A stretch of 64,000 nucleotides of DNA from Streptococcus infantis. Its GTDB lineage: Bacteria; Bacillota; Bacilli; Lactobacillales; Streptococcaceae. The translations under genes were made by a program, and so were the position numbers. Positions 41,697-50,199 of the stretch are shown here, in pieces. A model generated the notes under the pieces. It was not told the DNA's origin. It was given only the letters and a program-made list of their open reading frames with translations, and searched no databases. Within the stretch, counting starts at the first letter, position 1. Every line of letters starts with the position of its first letter. Where the stretch lies: assembly GCF_000963255.1 (NCBI RefSeq), contig NZ_JYOV01000022.1, positions 1 through 64,000 on the forward strand, in the 5' to 3' direction.

Positions 41697-41750
41697 ATTG
41701 AGACAAAACACTTTGTCTCAATTCTTAAAGAAGCGGCCACAGGCCGCTCC
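41697..41750 (-). promoter_or_regulatory. Paired hairpins between the BMP lipoprotein and ATPase genes
   Basis: Two inverted repeats lie in the 141-bp gap: TTGAGACAAA...TTTGTCTCAA (41698-41721) and AGCGGCC-ACA-GGCCGCT (41734-41750). The GC-rich one is transcribed first and has only a weak U tract. They may attenuate or stabilise the mRNA so that the abundant lipoprotein is made in excess over the ABC subunits (inference). Confidence 0.55.
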
Positions 41751-41772
41751 CCTAAGAAATGACTTTCATCCA

Positions 41773-42828
41773 TTATTTTTCAGGAACTTTTACACTTCCA
41801 TCAAGGATTTTAGCTTTTGCATCTTCAACAGCTTTTTTACCTTCTTCAGAAAGGTTAGTTGTTACTAGATCAACCCCTTTATCCTTCAATGAGTAAACGA
41901 TCACTTGACCGCCAGGGAATTCACCTTTTTCAGTTTTGTTTGCGATATCTTGAACTGTTGTTCCAACTTGTTTCAAAGTAGAAGCAAGTACGAAGTTTGA
42001 TTCTTTACCATCTTTAGAAGTGTATTTACCTTCTTCAACTTGGTCACGGTCTACACCGATAACCCAAACTTTTTCGCCTTCGTTTTTGCTTTCATTCAAA
42101 GATTTAGCTTCTGAGAAGACACCTGCACCAGTACCACCAGCTGCTTGGTAGATTACGTCTGCACCTGCAGCGTATTGAGCTGCAGCGATTGTTTTACCTT
42201 TAGCGGCATCACCAAATGAACCAGCGTAGTCTACTTGTACTTTGATAGATGGGTCAACTGACTCAACACCAGCTTTGAAACCAGCTGCGAAACGAGAAAT
42301 AACTTCAGATTCCATACCACCTACAAAACCAACTTGTTTTGTTTTAGTAGTTTTAGCTGCTGCTACACCTGCAAGGTAAGCTGCTTCATTATCAGCAAAT
42401 GTTACACTTGCTACGTTCTTTTGATCTTTAATCACATCATCAATCAAAACATAGTTCAAGTCTGCATGTTCTTTCGCTGCTTCTTCAACCGCATTGTGAA
42501 GAGCAAAACCAACACCATAAATCAAGTTGTAGCTTCCTGCTGCTTGGTTCAAGTTGTTAGCGTAGTCAGCTTCACTTGTTGATTGGAAGTATGTGTAGCC
42601 TTTATCTTTTGCAAGATTGTGCTCTTTACCCCAAGCTTGAAGACCTTCCCAAGCTGATTGGTTGAATGATTTATCATCAACACCACCAGTATCTGTAACG
42701 ATAGCTGCTTTAGTCTTCAAATCAGAAGATGAAGAAGCTGCGTTACGAGAAGAGCGATTACCACATGCAGCAAGTCCAAATGCTGCTACTGCAACTAGAC
42801 CAAGGCCTAGCCATTGTTTCTTGTTCAT
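41773..42828 (-). CDS. BMP-family nucleoside-binding lipoprotein (PnrA/TmpC type)
   Basis: 351 residues from ATG 42828 (GGAGGTTCAGTA upstream; codons to 42867 are unlikely to be translated). Lipobox GLAACGN after the signal peptide. Family marks IVTDTGGVDDKSFNQSAWEG, TFADNEAAYLAGVAAA, VGFVGGMES, AGGTGAGVFSEAK and VIGVDRDQ. Homologues are surface-exposed purine-nucleoside receptors; PnrA of S. pneumoniae binds purine and pyrimidine nucleosides. It follows cdd in a salvage operon, supporting nucleoside as substrate. Confidence 0.95.
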   Translation of the reverse strand: MNKKQWLGLGLVAVAAFGLAACGNRSSRNAASSSSDLKTKAAIVTDTGGVDDKSFNQSAWEGLQAWGKEHNLAKDKGYTYFQSTSEADYANNLNQAAGSYNLIYGVGFALHNAVEEAAKEHADLNYVLIDDVIKDQKNVASVTFADNEAAYLAGVAAAKTTKTKQVGFVGGMESEVISRFAAGFKAGVESVDPSIKVQVDYAGSFGDAAKGKTIAAAQYAAGADVIYQAAGGTGAGVFSEAKSLNESKNEGEKVWVIGVDRDQVEEGKYTSKDGKESNFVLASTLKQVGTTVQDIANKTEKGEFPGGQVIVYSLKDKGVDLVTTNLSEEGKKAVEDAKAKILDGSVKVPEK

Positions 42829-42918
42829 TACTGAACCTCCTAAATAAGATGCGCAACGAAGTTGCAAGTATGGATTGATTGGTCACAAGGACCCTTGTCA
42901 CTCAGAGAGTGACACAGA

Positions 42919-43308
42919 CTATTGCAAGTCTGTAAATGAGTATGGAAGTAATTCCCCGACCGTCATCTCGACCGTCGTTTTATCTTTGGCGACTAGAGTC
43001 ACCTTTAGATCTGGTTTAAAAAATTCGACCATAACCTGTCGGCAAGCACCGCAAGGCGAAATAGGTTTCTCAGTTTCCCCATAAACAATCAATTCTGAAA
43101 ACTCTCGTTGTCCTTCAGAAACTGCCTTAAAGATAGCTGTCCTTTCGCCACAGTTAGTCAAGGGATAGCTAGCATTTTCAATGTTAACCCCTGTATAGAT
43201 ACTTCCGTCCTTGGCTACCAAAACAGCGCCAATCGGAAAATGTGAGTAGGGAACGTAAGCTTTTTTACTAGTTTCAATCGCTAAATCAATCAACTCAGTA
43301 GTCGCCAT
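42919..43308 (-). CDS. cdd: Cytidine deaminase
   Basis: 129 residues, homotetrameric type. It converts (deoxy)cytidine to (deoxy)uridine. Zinc ligands and the catalytic Glu are in NCGERTAIF and PCGACRQVM. The start overlaps the deoC end by 14 bp. Its stop is followed by GTCACTC/GAGTGAC-type hairpins in the 90-bp gap before the lipoprotein gene. Confidence 0.96.
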   Translation of the reverse strand: MATTELIDLAIETSKKAYVPYSHFPIGAVLVAKDGSIYTGVNIENASYPLTNCGERTAIFKAVSEGQREFSELIVYGETEKPISPCGACRQVMVEFFKPDLKVTLVAKDKTTVEMTVGELLPYSFTDLQ

Positions 43309-43957
43309 CTGCTAACTCTCCTTTTAAGATTGCTACACCAGAAGATGTTCCAATACGAGTAGCTCCAGCTTCAACAAAGGCAACAGCATCTGCATAAGAA
43401 CGAGCACCACCAGCAGCTTTAACCCCCATATCAGGTCCAACTGTTTGGCGCATTAATTTAACATCCGGTAGGGTTGCACCACCTGTTGAGAAGCCTGTTG
43501 ACGTCTTGACAAAGTCTGCTCCTGCTTTCTGGGCTAGCTGGCAAGCCTGAACTTTTTCTTCATCAGTTAACAAACAAGCCTCAATAATAACCTTAACCAG
43601 TTTGTCTCCACTTGCTTCAACAACTGCTCGAATATCTGACTCAACTAAATCAGCATTCCCAGACTTGAGTGCTCCAACATTGATGACCATATCAATCTCA
43701 TCAGCACCATTTTGGATAGCTTCTTTAGTTTCGAAGGCTTTAACAGCAGATGTTGTGGCTCCAAGAGGAAAGCCTACAACCGTACAAATCTTGACATCAG
43801 TAGTTTCTAGACCCGATTTGGCATGAGCAACCCAGCAAGGATTGACACAAACACTGGCAAAATCATAGTCTTTGGCTTCAGATAACAAACGATTAATTTG
43901 TTCCACTGTTGCATCTTGCTTTAAAAGCGTATGATCAATGTATTTATTTAATTTCAT
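43295..43957 (-). CDS. deoC: Deoxyribose-phosphate aldolase
   Basis: 220 residues, class I aldolase. It splits 2-deoxyribose-5-phosphate into acetaldehyde and glyceraldehyde-3-phosphate. Motifs [22 protein letters not shown], the acid residue near VIIEACLL, and the Schiff-base lysine in [15 protein letters not shown]; a second Lys in [10 protein letters not shown]. 17 nt after pdp. Confidence 0.96.
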   Translation of the reverse strand: MKLNKYIDHTLLKQDATVEQINRLLSEAKDYDFASVCVNPCWVAHAKSGLETTDVKICTVVGFPLGATTSAVKAFETKEAIQNGADEIDMVINVGALKSGNADLVESDIRAVVEASGDKLVKVIIEACLLTDEEKVQACQLAQKAGADFVKTSTGFSTGGATLPDVKLMRQTVGPDMGVKAAGGARSYADAVAFVEAGATRIGTSSGVAILKGELADGDY

Positions 43958-43974
43958 TTCGGTTTTTCCTTAAA

Positions 43975-45258
43975 TTAGGAGATGATTTCGATAATTTCAC
44001 GCGATTTTATCACTTCATCACTTATTTTAATTTTAACATATTTTTGGAAATCTGTAACTAGTTCCGGAGAAATTTTGCCATTTGTATATACTTTTGCAAC
44101 AATTTCACCCTTTCTGACAAAGTCTCCAACTTTCTTCTCAAAAACAATCCCTGTCTCATAGTCAAGGGCGTCTGTTTTCACTGCACGACCAGCACCCAAT
44201 CTCATGGCAAAAAGACCAAACTCCATGGCTGGAAGTTCTGCGATAATACCATCCTCCTGAGCAGGAATATCAACTATATGGTCAACTTTTACTGGACGAT
44301 AGAGGTCTTCTAAATCTCCACCCTGAGCTACAACCATTTCTTCGAATTTCTGGAGTGCCTTACCATTTTCAAGATGTTGCCTTACTTCCTCGACTGTTTT
44401 TTCAACATTTGCTAAAGATAGCATAATCTGGGCTAACTCGCAGATAAAATGACTAATATCTTCACGTCCCTTTCCTTGAAGAATTTCTAGTGCTTCTAGG
44501 ATTTCCAAGCGGTTTCCAATGGCACGTCCCAAGGGTTGACTCATGTCCGTAATGACTGCTACCGTCTTGCGACCTACAGCCTTACCAAGGTTTACCATGG
44601 TTTGAGCCAATTCACGGGCCTCGTCCACTGTTTTCATGAAGGCACCTTCACCCACAGTTACATCAAGTAAGATAGCATCAGCTCCAGCAGCAATCTTTTT
44701 ACTCATGACCGAACTAGCAATCAAGGGAATAGTGTCAACCGTTGCCGTCACATCACGGAGGGCGTATAGAAGTTTGTCAGCCTTAACCAATTGATCGGAC
44801 TGGCCAATGACTGAGACACCAATATCCTGAACTTGTTTGATAAATTCATCCTGATTTCGTTCAATCTGAAAACCTTTGATGGATTCTAATTTATCGATTG
44901 TTCCGCCAGTATGCCCTAGACCTCTACCACTCATCTTAGCAACTGGAACACCAAAACTAGCTACCAAAGGTGCTAGGATTAAAGTTACCTTATCACCTAC
45001 GCCACCAGTAGAGTGTTTATCCACCTTAATGCCTTCAATTGGAGATAAATCAAATTCCTGACCTGTCTTAACCATGTTCATAGTCAAGTCAGAAATCTCA
45101 TCGATAGTCATCCCCTGAAAATATACTGCCATAGCAAAAGCGGCCATCTGGTAGTCAGGGACGATTCCAGATACATAACCTTCAATCAACCATTGAATCT
45201 CACTGGAGCTTAGTTCTTGGCCGTCTCTTTTTTTCTGGATTAGATCTACTGCTCTCAT
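43975..45258 (-). CDS. pdp: Pyrimidine-nucleoside phosphorylase
   Basis: 427 residues. It phosphorolyses uridine/thymidine/deoxyuridine. N-terminal alpha domain, then KVDKHSTGGVGDKVTLILAPL (phosphate site), SGRGLGHTGGTIDKLESI, and the C-terminal PYNP domain. Its start overlaps the methyltransferase stop by 4 bp. The products feed DeoC. Confidence 0.95.
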   Translation of the reverse strand: MRAVDLIQKKRDGQELSSSEIQWLIEGYVSGIVPDYQMAAFAMAVYFQGMTIDEISDLTMNMVKTGQEFDLSPIEGIKVDKHSTGGVGDKVTLILAPLVASFGVPVAKMSGRGLGHTGGTIDKLESIKGFQIERNQDEFIKQVQDIGVSVIGQSDQLVKADKLLYALRDVTATVDTIPLIASSVMSKKIAAGADAILLDVTVGEGAFMKTVDEARELAQTMVNLGKAVGRKTVAVITDMSQPLGRAIGNRLEILEALEILQGKGREDISHFICELAQIMLSLANVEKTVEEVRQHLENGKALQKFEEMVVAQGGDLEDLYRPVKVDHIVDIPAQEDGIIAELPAMEFGLFAMRLGAGRAVKTDALDYETGIVFEKKVGDFVRKGEIVAKVYTNGKISPELVTDFQKYVKIKISDEVIKSREIIEIIS

Positions 45259-45845
45259 TCTTTCACACTTCTAAGGATATAGTATCCCTTATCTTTCTTT
45301 ACAACCTCGCAATTACCAAAGACTTCTTCCATCTTACTTTTGGCACTAGGAGCTCCTTGTTTTTTCTGGATGACAATCGTCAAATCTCCACCATCTACTA
45401 AAAAGTCTATACTTTTCTCGATGATTTCGTGGACTACTTGCTTGCCAGCGCGAATAGGAGGATTCGAAATGACATGGTCAAATTGTCCTTCTACCTGCTC
45501 ATAAATATTAGACTGGAAGATAGTCGCTTGAACCTTGTTTTTTACTGAATTTTGTTGCGCCAAATCCAGAGCACGATTATTTATGTCAACCATGGTCGCC
45601 TGGGCACCATAAGCCTTGACTAAAGACAAGCCAATTGGCCCATAACCGCAACCAACATCAAGAATTTTTTCACCTTTTTCAATATTTAGACATCTTAACA
45701 ACAACTGACTTCCAAAGTCAATCATTTTTTTACTAAAGACACCAGCATCTGTCAAAAAGGTCATCTTTTGCCCAAGTAGCTCAACTCTAAGCTCATGAAC
45801 ATCATGGGCTGCATCTGGATTTTCTGCATAATACATTTTACTCAT
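45255..45845 (-). CDS. Class I SAM-dependent methyltransferase, RsmC-like
   Basis: 196 residues. A MTS-type small domain methyltransferase: LDVGCGYGPIGLSL (SAM site), NNRALDLA, and the catalytic NPPI motif in ISNPPIRAGK. It resembles the C-terminal half of RsmC (16S rRNA m2G1207). It heads the pdp-deoC-cdd operon, as in other streptococci, with a leaderless-type start: the -10 is 6 nt from the ATG and no Shine-Dalgarno exists. Confidence 0.85.
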   Translation of the reverse strand: MSKMYYAENPDAAHDVHELRVELLGQKMTFLTDAGVFSKKMIDFGSQLLLRCLNIEKGEKILDVGCGYGPIGLSLVKAYGAQATMVDINNRALDLAQQNSVKNKVQATIFQSNIYEQVEGQFDHVISNPPIRAGKQVVHEIIEKSIDFLVDGGDLTIVIQKKQGAPSAKSKMEEVFGNCEVVKKDKGYYILRSVKE

Positions 45846-45851
45846 GATACT

Positions 45852-45891
45852 ATTTTACCATAATTTGACTTAAATTGTAAATCGTTTACAA
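45852..45891 (-). promoter_or_regulatory. Promoter of the pdp operon with a palindromic operator over the -35
   Basis: Minus strand: TTTACA, 18-bp spacer ending TGG, TAAAAT (45852-45857). The -35 is one arm of a perfect inverted repeat TTGTAAA-TCG-TTTACAA (45875-45891). It partly resembles a CcpA cre (one base longer than the usual 14-mer) but could be a site for another repressor. Confidence 0.65.
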
Positions 45892-45952
45892 AGGTAGCAA
45901 GCCCTTAAATCACATTGTATTTTCTCAAAAATAATATAAATTCGGATTAACA

Positions 45953-46231
45953 TTAGGGACCTAGTAAAAAGCTCCCTACTGCCATGGTAATCGGAAAAGC
46001 AAAAATGCAAGCAAGACCAAAAAAGAAGAGCCAGCACTTTCTTTTAAAGAAAGCTAGCACAAGGTAGCCAAGACCTATGAGGGGTAATAAGATAAACAAA
46101 ACAAAAGTGGTCCAGTTATAGCTCTGAGTTCCTATCTTAAAGGAGAAATTCACCCAGTTTGGTGATAACCATAAAACAACTACAAATAGGCTGAACAAAC
46201 CCAGAGCCTTTTCTCTTAATCTAGCTTTCAT
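45953..46231 (-). CDS. Small hydrophobic protein of unknown function
   Basis: 92 residues with three membrane segments (about 10-25, 40-60, 68-90). AAGGAGGTG precedes the ATG, so it is likely real. I do not recognise a family. It stands alone between the pdp operon and the divergent coaA, with a possible cre-like palindrome in its upstream region. Confidence 0.65.
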   Translation of the reverse strand: MKARLREKALGLFSLFVVVLWLSPNWVNFSFKIGTQSYNWTTFVLFILLPLIGLGYLVLAFFKRKCWLFFFGLACIFAFPITMAVGSFLLGP

Positions 46232-46273
46232 CTTAGCACCTCCTTTATAGGTTTTCCCCCTTATATTTTAACA

Positions 46274-46289
46274 AAGAAAGCGCTTTTTC
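46274..46289. promoter_or_regulatory. Candidate cre-like palindrome
   Basis: AAGAAAGCGCTTTTTC between the divergent small membrane-protein gene and coaA. It contains the AAGCGCTT core common in streptococcal CcpA sites but fits the outer consensus positions poorly. Confidence 0.35.
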
Positions 46290-46322
46290 TCAATTGGTCA
46301 GATGGTTATTCTTTCTAAAATA

Positions 46323-46331
46323 TGGTATACT
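46323..46331 (+). promoter_or_regulatory. Extended -10 promoter of coaA
   Basis: TGG-TATACT (-10 at 46326-46331), 23 nt before the ATG, with GAGGAT as ribosome-binding site. No clear -35. Confidence 0.6.
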
Positions 46332-46354
46332 AAGATATCAAACGAGGATATAGT

Positions 46355-47275
46355 ATGACCAACGAATTTTTACATTTTGAAAAGATAAACCGCGAAACTT
46401 GGCAATCCTTGCATCGCAAAACAACTCCTCCCTTGACCGAGGAAGAGTTAGATTCTATTAAGAGTTTCAATGATCAGATTAGCCTACAAGATGTTACAGA
46501 TATCTATCTGCCACTGGCACATTTGATTCAGATTTATAAGCGTTCCAAAGAAGACCTTGCCTTTTCAAAAGGTATTTTCCTTCAAAGAGAGAGCAAAAAA
46601 CAGCCCTTTATTATCGGAGTTTCTGGGAGTGTTGCTGTCGGTAAATCAACCACTAGTCGACTCTTGCAAATTTTGCTGTCTCGTATCGTTCCTGGAGCAA
46701 GTGTTGAACTAGTGACTACAGATGGTTTTTTATACCCAAATAGTGTCTTAATTGAGCAAGACATTCTCAACCGCAAGGGTTTTCCTGAGAGCTACGATAT
46801 GGAAGCTTTGCTCAATTTTCTAGACCAACTCAAAAATGGTCAGGATGTTGATATACCTGTTTATTCCCATGAAATTTATGATATAGTGCCGGGTCAAAAA
46901 CAACGAGTAGAAGCTGCTGATTTTGTCATTGTTGAGGGAATCAATGTGTTCCAAAACCCTCATAATGCCCGTCTCTATATTACTGATTTCTTTGACTTTT
47001 CAATCTATGTCGATGCCGCTGTCGAAGATATTGAAAGTTGGTATTTGGATCGTTTCTTAAAACTTCTTAGCTTTGCTCAAGATGATCCAGGCAACTATTA
47101 CTACCGTTTCACTCAACTTCCTCTTAGTGAAGTGAAGGATTTTGCTCACCAAGTTTGGACCAGTATCAACCTCACCAATCTCCAAAATTACATTGAACCG
47201 ACACGAAATCGTGCCGAGGTCATTCTCCATAAATCTAAAAATCACGAAATTGATGAAATTTACTTAAAAAAATAA
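46355..47275 (+). CDS. coaA: Pantothenate kinase (type I)
   Basis: 306 residues. It phosphorylates pantothenate, the first step of CoA synthesis. P-loop [12 protein letters not shown], then [30 protein letters not shown] and VEGINVFQ, all type I CoaA signatures. Monocistronic or co-transcribed with rpsT; a strong promoter lies just after its stop. Confidence 0.97.
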   Translation: MTNEFLHFEKINRETWQSLHRKTTPPLTEEELDSIKSFNDQISLQDVTDIYLPLAHLIQIYKRSKEDLAFSKGIFLQRESKKQPFIIGVSGSVAVGKSTTSRLLQILLSRIVPGASVELVTTDGFLYPNSVLIEQDILNRKGFPESYDMEALLNFLDQLKNGQDVDIPVYSHEIYDIVPGQKQRVEAADFVIVEGINVFQNPHNARLYITDFFDFSIYVDAAVEDIESWYLDRFLKLLSFAQDDPGNYYYRFTQLPLSEVKDFAHQVWTSINLTNLQNYIEPTRNRAEVILHKSKNHEIDEIYLKK

Positions 47276-47282
47276 TTTTCCC

Positions 47283-47311
47283 TTGTCAAAACGTAAGTTT
47301 TCAGATATAAT
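47283..47311 (+). promoter_or_regulatory. Consensus promoter of rpsT
   Basis: TTGTCA (47283-47288), 17-bp spacer, TATAAT (47306-47311). One of the best sigma-A promoters in the window, fitting a ribosomal protein gene. Confidence 0.85.
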
Positions 47312-47342
47312 GGTATAGTTAGTAAAAATGGAGGTAAGAACA

Positions 47343-47576
47343 TTGGCAAACATTAAATCAGCTATCAAACGCGCTGAATTGAACGTTAAACAAAACGAAA
47401 AGAACTCAGCTCAAAAATCAGCTATGCGTACTGCTATCAAAGCTTTTGAAGCAAACCCATCTGAAGAACTTTACCGTGCTGCCAGCTCAGCTATCGATAA
47501 AGCAGAAACTAAAGGTTTGATCCACAAAAACAAAGCTAGCCGTGATAAAGCACGTCTTGCAGCTAAACTTGGTTAA
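47343..47576 (+). CDS. rpsT: 30S ribosomal protein S20
   Basis: 77 residues, all-helical basic protein that binds 16S rRNA. The start is the TTG at 47343: GGAGG lies 9 nt before it and the protein then begins [13 protein letters not shown], the conserved S20 N-terminus. The ATG at 47328 overlaps the Shine-Dalgarno (ATGGAGG) and would add five residues. A TTG start is known for S20 in other bacteria, where it contributes to autoregulation. Confidence 0.95.
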   Translation: MANIKSAIKRAELNVKQNEKNSAQKSAMRTAIKAFEANPSEELYRAASSAIDKAETKGLIHKNKASRDKARLAAKLG

Positions 47577-47596
47577 TCTTTAACTGCATACAAAAT

Positions 47597-47617
47597 GAGC
47601 TCCTCGGAGCTTTTTTT
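47597..47617 (+). terminator. Terminator after rpsT
   Basis: GAGCTCC-TC-GGAGCTC-like hairpin (AGCTCC/GGAGCT) followed by seven T. The next gene starts only 24 nt later, so read-through may supply it. Confidence 0.85.
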
Positions 47618-47640
47618 GTGCACATTTTCTGGAGGTTATT

Positions 47641-48153
47641 ATGAAAATAGCTATCATCGGATATTCAGGATCAGGCAAATCTACTCTTGCAGAAAAACTG
47701 GCCAAGCACTACTCCATCCCAAAACTTCATATGGATACTCTCCAATTTCAACCTGGTTGGCAGGACAGTGACCGTGACTGGATGCTTAAGGAAATGAAGG
47801 ATTTTTTATCCAAAAACAAAAATTGGGTCATTGATGGCAACTACTCTTGGTGTTGCTATGAGGAAAGAATGGAGCAAGCTGACCAGATTATCTTTTTAAA
47901 TTTCTCGGCTTGGACTTGTTTGCTAAGAGCCTTTAAGCGCTATTTAAAATATAGAGGCAAAGTCAGAGAAAGTATGGCAGCAGGATGCCCCGAGCAATTC
48001 AACTTGGAATTTATCCGTTGGATTCTCTGGGATGGACGAACAAAAAATGCTAAGGATAGATACCAATACTTAAACAATACTTACCCAGAAAAGATGCGTA
48101 TTCTCCATTCTCAAGCAGAGATTGATTGTTTTTTACGATCTTTAAAAAAGTAA
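47641..48153 (+). CDS. P-loop kinase-like protein, FlaR / 'DNA topology modulation' family
   Basis: 170 residues. Walker A GYSGSGKST (about 7-15), then HMDTLQFQPGW and VIDGNYSW, as in the adenylate-kinase-like FlaR family. The historic name reflects an old phenotype; real members are probably small-molecule kinases. The start has GGAGG. Last in the coaA-rpsT direction; a bidirectional terminator follows. Confidence 0.85.
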   Translation: MKIAIIGYSGSGKSTLAEKLAKHYSIPKLHMDTLQFQPGWQDSDRDWMLKEMKDFLSKNKNWVIDGNYSWCCYEERMEQADQIIFLNFSAWTCLLRAFKRYLKYRGKVRESMAAGCPEQFNLEFIRWILWDGRTKNAKDRYQYLNNTYPEKMRILHSQAEIDCFLRSLKK

Positions 48154-48199
48154 ACAATATAGTAGCATTTCATTAAAATCAGCATGTACTGATTGACTA

Positions 48200-48236
48200 A
48201 AAAAGGAAGATTTTCATCCAGAAAATCTTCCTTTTT
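48200..48236 (+). terminator. Bidirectional terminator after the FlaR-like gene
   Basis: AAGGAAGATTTTC-ATCCA-GAAAATCTTCCTT with T and A tracts on the respective sides. Confidence 0.9.
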
Positions 48237-48342
48237 TCCTTTTATTCAACAATTAAAAATAACTCGAGCAATTTATAAATCAACAATAATATTCCCCTAG
48301 AAATGAAGAGAATCTTGTTCATAGTTTCTGAGGCGTGATACA

Positions 48343-48384
48343 AAAAAACTGAAAGAAGTATAGTCCTACTTCTTTCAGTTTTTT
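48343..48384 (-). terminator. Terminator after the sirtuin gene
   Basis: Minus-strand hairpin AAAAAACTGAAAGAAGTA / TACTTCTTTCAGTTTTTT with a 6-nt loop, followed by T-rich sequence, overlapping the stop. Confidence 0.85.
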
Positions 48385-49114
48385 ATTGTCTCAATTTAGA
48401 AAAAACTTCTCCGATCTTACCTTCGATAACTAAATCAGCTTGGCTGTCTTGAGGAGTGCTGGACTTGTTGATAACGACAAGATTTGACCCTGAAAAATAA
48501 TTGATTAGGCTAGCTGCAGGATAAACGACTAAGGAAGTTCCTCCAATAATCAATAAATCTGCTTGCTGAATGACTTGGGCTGCTCGACTAAAAACATCCA
48601 TATCCAGAGGTTCCTCATAAAGGGTTACGTCAGGTTTGACCACCTTACCACAATCTAAGCAGTAAGGAACTGGACCTTCAAGTGCCAAAAATGCATTCAA
48701 ATCATAAAAGCGATGACAGCCCAAACAGTAATTACGATCTGCACTACCATGCAGTTTCAAAACATTTTCAGAACCCGCCATTTCATGAAGGCTATCGATA
48801 TTTTGCGTCACAATCGCTTTTAATTTACCTGTTTTTTCTAACGACGCTAGATAAATATGTGCTAAATTTGGCTTAGCATCCGGATAGACGAGATACTTTT
48901 TGTAGAAATCAAAAAAATCCTCTGGATAGCGTTCAAACATGGTGCGTGAAACCAGTTGCTCGGCAGTAAAATGGCGCCCCAACTTAAGACTATAAACACC
49001 ATCAGAACTTCGAAAATCTGGAATATTAGACTCTGTAGAAACCCCTGCACCACCGAAAAAGACAATTCTTTGACTTTGATCTATCAGTTCCTGTAATTGT
49101 TCAATCTTATCCAT
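48383..49114 (-). CDS. NAD-dependent protein deacylase (sirtuin)
   Basis: 243 residues, Sir2/CobB family. FFGGAGVSTESNIPDFRS (NAD site), TQNIDSLHE, the catalytic His in LKLHGSADRNYC, and a CxxC...CxxC zinc module (CLGC, CLDC). It removes acyl groups from lysines using NAD. AAGGAGGGG precedes the ATG. It follows deoD in orientation but has its own region behind a terminator. Confidence 0.95.
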   Translation of the reverse strand: MDKIEQLQELIDQSQRIVFFGGAGVSTESNIPDFRSSDGVYSLKLGRHFTAEQLVSRTMFERYPEDFFDFYKKYLVYPDAKPNLAHIYLASLEKTGKLKAIVTQNIDSLHEMAGSENVLKLHGSADRNYCLGCHRFYDLNAFLALEGPVPYCLDCGKVVKPDVTLYEEPLDMDVFSRAAQVIQQADLLIIGGTSLVVYPAASLINYFSGSNLVVINKSSTPQDSQADLVIEGKIGEVFSKLRQ

Positions 49115-49142
49115 TTTACCCCTCCTTAAGTTTTTTGTTCTA

Positions 49143-49187
49143 AAAAAGTTGAAAACCTTTAGCTTCTGTCAACCAGGCTTTCAACTT
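49143..49187 (-). terminator. Terminator upstream of the sirtuin gene (after deoD)
   Basis: Minus-strand AAAGTTGAAAGCCT ... AGGTTTTCAACTTTTTT imperfect hairpin. It lies 160 nt past the deoD stop and just 30 nt before the sirtuin ATG, so it could also act as an attenuator for the sirtuin gene. The rest of 49115-49345 is AT-rich with nothing else recognised. Confidence 0.6.
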
Positions 49188-49345
49188 TATTTGATTATGA
49201 TTTAGATATTAAACTGACTAGTCTCGGTTCTTTGACATAATTTGACTTTCTTCAAAGTTCTTATTCTCATCTATTTATAGGATTGAAGCAATGAACATGC
49301 TTATCATTTTGAGAACAAGAGTAATCACATGAATGGAATCTGACT

Positions 49346-50056
49346 TTAGTCTGCAATCAAGGTTTCTAGACCAACTTTCATCATATCTGTGAAAGTATTT
49401 TGGCGCTCTTCTGCAGTTGTATCTTCATCTGGATTAACCAAACTATCTGAAATAGTCATGATAGCAAGAGCATCAACATGGTGTTGAGCAGCAAGATAAT
49501 AAAGGGCTGCCGCTTCCATTTCCACAGCCTTAACTCCCCACTTACCAAGTTCGATATTTTTTTCAAAGTAGTTTGAGTAAAAGACATCTGATGACAAAAC
49601 ATTTCCGACGTGAGTAGTCATGCCGAGGTCTTTGGCAATATGATAGGCTTTATCTAGCAAATCAAAGCTAGCGATTTGTGGAAAATCATATTGAGGCCAG
49701 TCATTGCGGATGATGTTTGAGTTGGTTGCAGCTGCTTGCGCCAAGACCAATTCACGGACGTGAACATCCTCATTCAAAGAACCAGCAGTTCCGACACGGA
49801 TCAATTTTTTCACACCGTAATCGACAATCAATTCACGCGCATAGATGGAGATTGATGGCATTCCCATCCCTGTTCCCATGACAGATACACGATGGCCCTT
49901 GTAAGTCCCAGTGTAACCAAACATGTTACGGACTTCGTTAAAGCAAACAGCATCTTCAAGGAAATTCTCAGCGATAAATTTCGCACGAAGAGGATCCCCA
50001 GGAAGAAGAATTTTATCAGCAATTTCACCCTGCTTAGCAGCAATATGGATAGACAT
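49346..50056 (-). CDS. deoD: Purine-nucleoside phosphorylase, DeoD type
   Basis: 236 residues, trimeric/hexameric PNP-UDP family. [42 protein letters not shown] and the ribose-binding EMEAAAL are signature segments. It phosphorolyses inosine, guanosine and adenosine. No Shine-Dalgarno is visible; a TATCAT lies 5 nt before the ATG, so it may be leaderless or translated from the structured 143-nt upstream region. Confidence 0.95.
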   Translation of the reverse strand: MSIHIAAKQGEIADKILLPGDPLRAKFIAENFLEDAVCFNEVRNMFGYTGTYKGHRVSVMGTGMGMPSISIYARELIVDYGVKKLIRVGTAGSLNEDVHVRELVLAQAAATNSNIIRNDWPQYDFPQIASFDLLDKAYHIAKDLGMTTHVGNVLSSDVFYSNYFEKNIELGKWGVKAVEMEAAALYYLAAQHHVDALAIMTISDSLVNPDEDTTAEERQNTFTDMMKVGLETLIAD

Positions 50057-50100
50057 AGTTTATGATACAAAGAGCGACCAGAAAGCGACTGAAAATTAGG

Positions 50101-50177
50101 AATCTGACGAGAAATCCTGATTTCACAGTCAGATTATCTATTTTCCGAGCTTTCCACTCGTGTTCAAATCTGAACAC
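50101..50177 (-). promoter_or_regulatory. Hairpin cluster between the GATase gene and deoD
   Basis: A nested hairpin (outer AATCTGAC/GTCAGATT, inner AAATC/GATTT, 50101-50135) and a second hairpin GTGTTCA-AATC-TGAACAC (50160-50177) lie in the gap. They lack a U tract, so they are not typical terminators. The GATase gene lies downstream. Confidence 0.5.
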
Positions 50178-50199
50178 ATGCTCTACCTTTCTGTTATTT

